DNA of 64,000 nucleotides from Arcicella sp040387735 (GTDB taxonomy: Bacteria; Bacteroidota; Bacteroidia; Cytophagales; Spirosomataceae). Under the pieces are notes generated by a model. That model worked only from the letters and a program-made list of their open reading frames with translations, had not been told where the DNA came from and ran no database searches. Position numbers and translations under genes: made by a program. Numbering within the stretch: position 1 is the stretch's first letter; the number at the start of each line of letters is the position of its first letter. The stretch is from contig JAZKDE010000067.1 of NCBI GenBank assembly GCA_040387735.1, forward strand, positions 1-64,000. The letters run 5' to 3'. Below, piece by piece: positions 61,024 to 64,000 of the stretch.

Positions 61024-63561
61024 ATGAAAAAGACATTTAACCTTCTCCTGCTCATCATCCTCTTAGGAAATGCAGCATTCGCACAGTTTGGTGGCCCACC
61101 CATGGGAGGTGGCGGTGATGGCAACGGTAGAAATAGAAATAATGCTCCCCAAAACAATGCTCCAAGTTTCGAGAGTAATGCTCCAAAAGGTAACTCAAAA
61201 ATCACGGGATATATTATTGACTCAGCCGCAACAGCAGCGGTAGAATTCGCCAATGTAGCCCTTATTAACAGGGATACGAAAAAACCCGTTGATGGAACAA
61301 TTGCCGATGAAAAAGGTAAATTTTCAATGACTAAAATTGCAGCAGGAAATTATAAATTAACCATTTCTTTCATTGGTTTTGAGTCGAAAGTAATTGACAA
61401 TATTGTTATTGAAAAAGGAAAAGATGTTGATTTGGGTGTCATTAAATTGGCCACTTTATCAAAAATGTTAGACGGCGTAACGGTTACGGCTGAAAAGGCA
61501 TTGATTGAAGAGAAAGTTGACCGCTTGGTTTATAATGCTGAAAAAGATATGTTGGCAAAAGGTGGTGATGCCTCGGATGTGTTGAAAAAAGTACCAATGC
61601 TTTCGGTGGATTTGGACGGAAACGTTTCATTGAGAGGAACTACCAATATTAAGGTTTTAATCAATAATAAGCCGTCAACCATTGTGGCGAGTAGCATTGC
61701 GGATGCTTTAAAAATGATTCCTGCGGATTTAATTAAAACCGTAGAAGTAATAACATCGCCGTCGGCAAAATATGATGCGGAAGGTTCAGCGGGTATTATT
61801 AACATTATCACGAAAAAATCGTCTATTGAGGGATTAACCCTAAGTCTTGATTCAGGTGTTGGTTTAAGAGCTTCAAATTTGGGTTTAAATGGCAGTTATA
61901 GAAGCGGTAAATTTGGGATGACTTTGGGTGGTTTCGGAAGAGTTTTTTACAATAAAGCAGCCACAACTTTAGACCAAAGTACGATCAAAGACGGCGTAAC
62001 GCAATTAACAAAACAAAGTTCGGACGCTCAGGATAACGGTTTATTCGGAAGATATAATTTAGGATTTGATTATGAAATCTCTAAAAAACAGTCACTAAGT
62101 TCATCTATCGCTTTTGGAACTCGTAATTTAGACCGTAACCAAGATTATATCACCCAATCATTTGCAGACAGCAAACTTAATTCAACCAGTTATAGAAATG
62201 TGGACAGTAAGGATTTATCAAATTCAGTTGATATAAACGTGGATTACGTTCGCACATTCAAACCGCAACAAGAATGGTCGATTTCGACACAATACAGCAA
62301 AAGTACGTTGACGAATAACTACGACGCTAACATCTTGAACAGCGTAAATGAATTATTGAGTCGTCAGAAAAATATTAACGGCAATACAAACCAAGAAATA
62401 ACGATTCAGACCGATTATCAGACCCCAATTAAGCAAAATCAAATGTTTGAAGTTGGTGTAAAAACAATTAATCGCCAAGTAGATAGTGACTACCAATATC
62501 TTTTTGCGGGTAGTACAGGTTTATTCAGTTCAGATGCTAAAAATCCAGCGGGTTTATTGAACTACAAACAAAACATTACGGCGGGATATTTATCATATAC
62601 GTATTCGACTAAAAATAAATATACCTTTAAAGTAGGTACTCGTTACGAACAAACAACTATTACTGCGAACGACCAGAAAAGTAATATTGCCATTCCTTCT
62701 TACGGAAATTTAGTACCAAGCATTAACATTTCTAAAAGTTTAGGTAATTCAACCTTAAAATTGGCTTACAACAACCGTATTCAACGTCCAGGTTTACAAC
62801 AACTTAACCCTAACGTAAATACGGCAAATGCTCAAAATATCTCCATTGGTAATCCAAGTTTGAAACCAGAAGTTACCAATAACGTTGAATTGAGTTTAAG
62901 TACCAATATTAACCGAACGTATTTGAATCTATCACTTTTCGGTCGTCAGACAAACAATTCAATTATTCGTTTGAGTTCACCGTCTGATACTTTAGCAGGA
63001 GCAATTGTAACGACTTTTCAAAACATTGGGAAGCAACAAACTTTCGGAGCAAATTTATTCGGGAACACCTACATTACGCCAAAATGGTCATTAAACGGAG
63101 GAATTGATATGTTTTACAGTTATTTGGACGGACAAGCTCAGAACGCCAACGGAACGTTCTCAACCATCAGTAATTCAGGTGTAACGGTAAATGGTCGTTT
63201 AATGTCACAGTTATCACTTCCAAATGGATGGGGACTTCAAGCATTCGGAGGATTCAGAGGAACACAGGTACAATTACAAGGTTCACAAATCGGAACGGGA
63301 ATGTACTCTTTAGGTGTTAAGAAAGATTTCGTCAATAAAAAAGGCAGCATTGGACTTGCCGCAGAGAACTTCTTTGGTGGCATGACGATGACTTCAACCT
63401 TGAATTCAGCTCAGTTTAGTCAAGTAAGTGTCAATAATATTTACAACCAAAACATTAAATTAACCTTCAGCTACAAAATTGGAAACATGAAATTTGTGGA
63501 ACAGAAGAAGTCTAAATCAGTAAAAAATGATGATGTAAAGGGCGGTGAATCAGCTAATTAA
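61024..63561 (+). CDS. SusC/TonB-receptor-like outer-membrane beta-barrel protein
   Basis: An 845-residue outer-membrane protein. In order: a signal peptide (LLLLIILLGNAAFAQ), a Gly/Asn-rich linker (FGGPPMGGGGDGNGRNRNN), a carboxypeptidase-regulatory-like domain (ITGYIIDSAATAAVEFANVA), a TonB plug domain (VLKKVPMLSVDLDGNVSLRG; SPSAKYDAEGSAGIINI) and an outer-membrane beta-barrel family C-terminal domain (GNPSLKPEVTNNVELSLST and later strands). The start is ATG 61024. The ligand is unknown; no SusD is adjacent. Divergence from a LytTR system suggests possible control by it. The next gene (YceI) is 51 bp downstream. Confidence 0.9.
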   Translation: MKKTFNLLLLIILLGNAAFAQFGGPPMGGGGDGNGRNRNNAPQNNAPSFESNAPKGNSKITGYIIDSAATAAVEFANVALINRDTKKPVDGTIADEKGKFSMTKIAAGNYKLTISFIGFESKVIDNIVIEKGKDVDLGVIKLATLSKMLDGVTVTAEKALIEEKVDRLVYNAEKDMLAKGGDASDVLKKVPMLSVDLDGNVSLRGTTNIKVLINNKPSTIVASSIADALKMIPADLIKTVEVITSPSAKYDAEGSAGIINIITKKSSIEGLTLSLDSGVGLRASNLGLNGSYRSGKFGMTLGGFGRVFYNKAATTLDQSTIKDGVTQLTKQSSDAQDNGLFGRYNLGFDYEISKKQSLSSSIAFGTRNLDRNQDYITQSFADSKLNSTSYRNVDSKDLSNSVDINVDYVRTFKPQQEWSISTQYSKSTLTNNYDANILNSVNELLSRQKNINGNTNQEITIQTDYQTPIKQNQMFEVGVKTINRQVDSDYQYLFAGSTGLFSSDAKNPAGLLNYKQNITAGYLSYTYSTKNKYTFKVGTRYEQTTITANDQKSNIAIPSYGNLVPSINISKSLGNSTLKLAYNNRIQRPGLQQLNPNVNTANAQNISIGNPSLKPEVTNNVELSLSTNINRTYLNLSLFGRQTNNSIIRLSSPSDTLAGAIVTTFQNIGKQQTFGANLFGNTYITPKWSLNGGIDMFYSYLDGQAQNANGTFSTISNSGVTVNGRLMSQLSLPNGWGLQAFGGFRGTQVQLQGSQIGTGMYSLGVKKDFVNKKGSIGLAAENFFGGMTMTSTLNSAQFSQVSVNNIYNQNIKLTFSYKIGNMKFVEQKKSKSVKNDDVKGGESAN

Positions 63562-63612
63562 GTATCTTAGAGAAAAATTCAATTAATTCATAATCAAACC
63601 AATCAAAAAACA

Positions 63613-64000
63613 ATGAAAAAAATCGCAATGTTAGCCGCAGTAATGTTTGTTTCAGCAACATCATTCGCCCAAAAATGGAATGTAGATAAAGCTCACTCTA
63701 AACTCGGTTTTACAGTAACCCACTTGATGCTCTCTGAAGTGGATGGTAACTTCAAGAAATTTGATGCTACTATTAACTCTGAAAAAGAAGACTTTACGGA
63801 CGCTACCTTTGAACTTACTGCCGACGTAAACAGTATCGCCACTGATAACGAAATGCGTGATGGTCATTTGAAAAAACCAGATATGTTTGACGCAGAGAAA
63901 TTCCCAACGTTGACTTTCAAAAGTACTTCAATCACAAAATTGGATGCTAAAAAGTATAAATTAGTAGGAAATCTTACGATGAAAGGAGTGACTAAACCAG
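63613..64000 (+). CDS. YceI family protein, 3' end outside window
   Basis: A signal peptide (MKKIAMLAAVMFVSATSFAQ) is followed by the YceI lipocalin-like start KWNVDKAHSKLGFTVTHLML, FDATINSEKEDFTDATFELT, SIATDNEMRDGHLKKPDMFD and FPTLTFKSTSI. These periplasmic proteins bind isoprenoid-like lipids; the physiological role varies. About 129 residues are visible of a usual 170-200. It lies 51 bp after the outer-membrane receptor gene and may share its transcript. Confidence 0.92.
   Translation, partial: MKKIAMLAAVMFVSATSFAQKWNVDKAHSKLGFTVTHLMLSEVDGNFKKFDATINSEKEDFTDATFELTADVNSIATDNEMRDGHLKKPDMFDAEKFPTLTFKSTSITKLDAKKYKLVGNLTMKGVTKP

Overview
The window is from an A+T-rich Bacteroidota chromosome, most likely order Cytophagales. 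Three things point there. The promoters fit the Bacteroidota pattern TTG-N19/20-TAnnTTTG. The primary sigma factor is a short 287-residue protein. The family content (SusC-like barrel with an outer-membrane beta-barrel C-terminus, DUF6089, LytTR/LytS pair, Wzi-type barrel, modular surface proteins) is typical of the phylum. The genus cannot be fixed from the sequence alone.

Layout. 1-6774: 3' part of a giant modular surface protein, closed by a strong bidirectional hairpin. 6886-9551 (minus): metE with its own promoter and a cobalamin riboswitch in the leader, so B12 should turn this B12-independent methionine synthase off. 9704-10447: a PlsC-type acyltransferase. 10563-34189 (minus): a long polysaccharide locus. 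In transcription order it holds a PHP-type tyrosine phosphatase, a TPR protein, a beta-barrel protein, an unrecognised lipoprotein, a Wzi-like barrel, a Wza-like exporter, a Wzc-like tyrosine kinase, a glycerophosphodiesterase lipoprotein, a TagD-like cytidylyltransferase, a TagF-like glycerophosphotransferase, a hexapeptide acyltransferase, a flippase, a polymerase, glycosyltransferases, an FkbM methyltransferase, and two tandem paralogous polyprenyl-phosphate sugar-1-phosphate transferases. The three glycerol-phosphate genes together suggest a polymer carrying glycerol phosphate. The 15.4-23.8 kb part is visibly more A+T rich than its surroundings, as is usual for exchanged serotype-like loci.

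34745-40517: housekeeping and small genes (DUF6089, holA, AcpH-like, FKBP isomerase, dCMP deaminase, U32 family protein). 40.6-47.9 kb is an accessory stretch with signs of rearrangement. It contains a secreted phosphodiesterase, a GMC oxidoreductase cut off at half length, and a displaced second copy of the promoter and first 18 codons of the U32 gene at the break. It also has a four-gene overlapping cassette with a MazF/PemK-like protein, a rhamnogalacturonan-lyase-like gene facing away from a DUF6250 lipoprotein, and a perfect-looking 155-bp tandem duplication.

47978-64000: core genes rpoD, pnp, rpsO, an LptF/LptG permease, a START-domain protein, a tRNA with CAT anticodon, rlmD, an SDR enzyme, a cyclophilin, a DUF962 protein, a TPR lipoprotein, a LytTR/LytS regulatory pair, a SusC-like outer membrane barrel, and the start of a YceI-family gene cut by the window end. 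I saw no rRNA, insertion sequence, CRISPR array or prophage. The best candidates for something undescribed are the four-gene cassette at 42.8-43.8 kb, the recombination scar beside it, and the glycerol-phosphate part of the polysaccharide locus.
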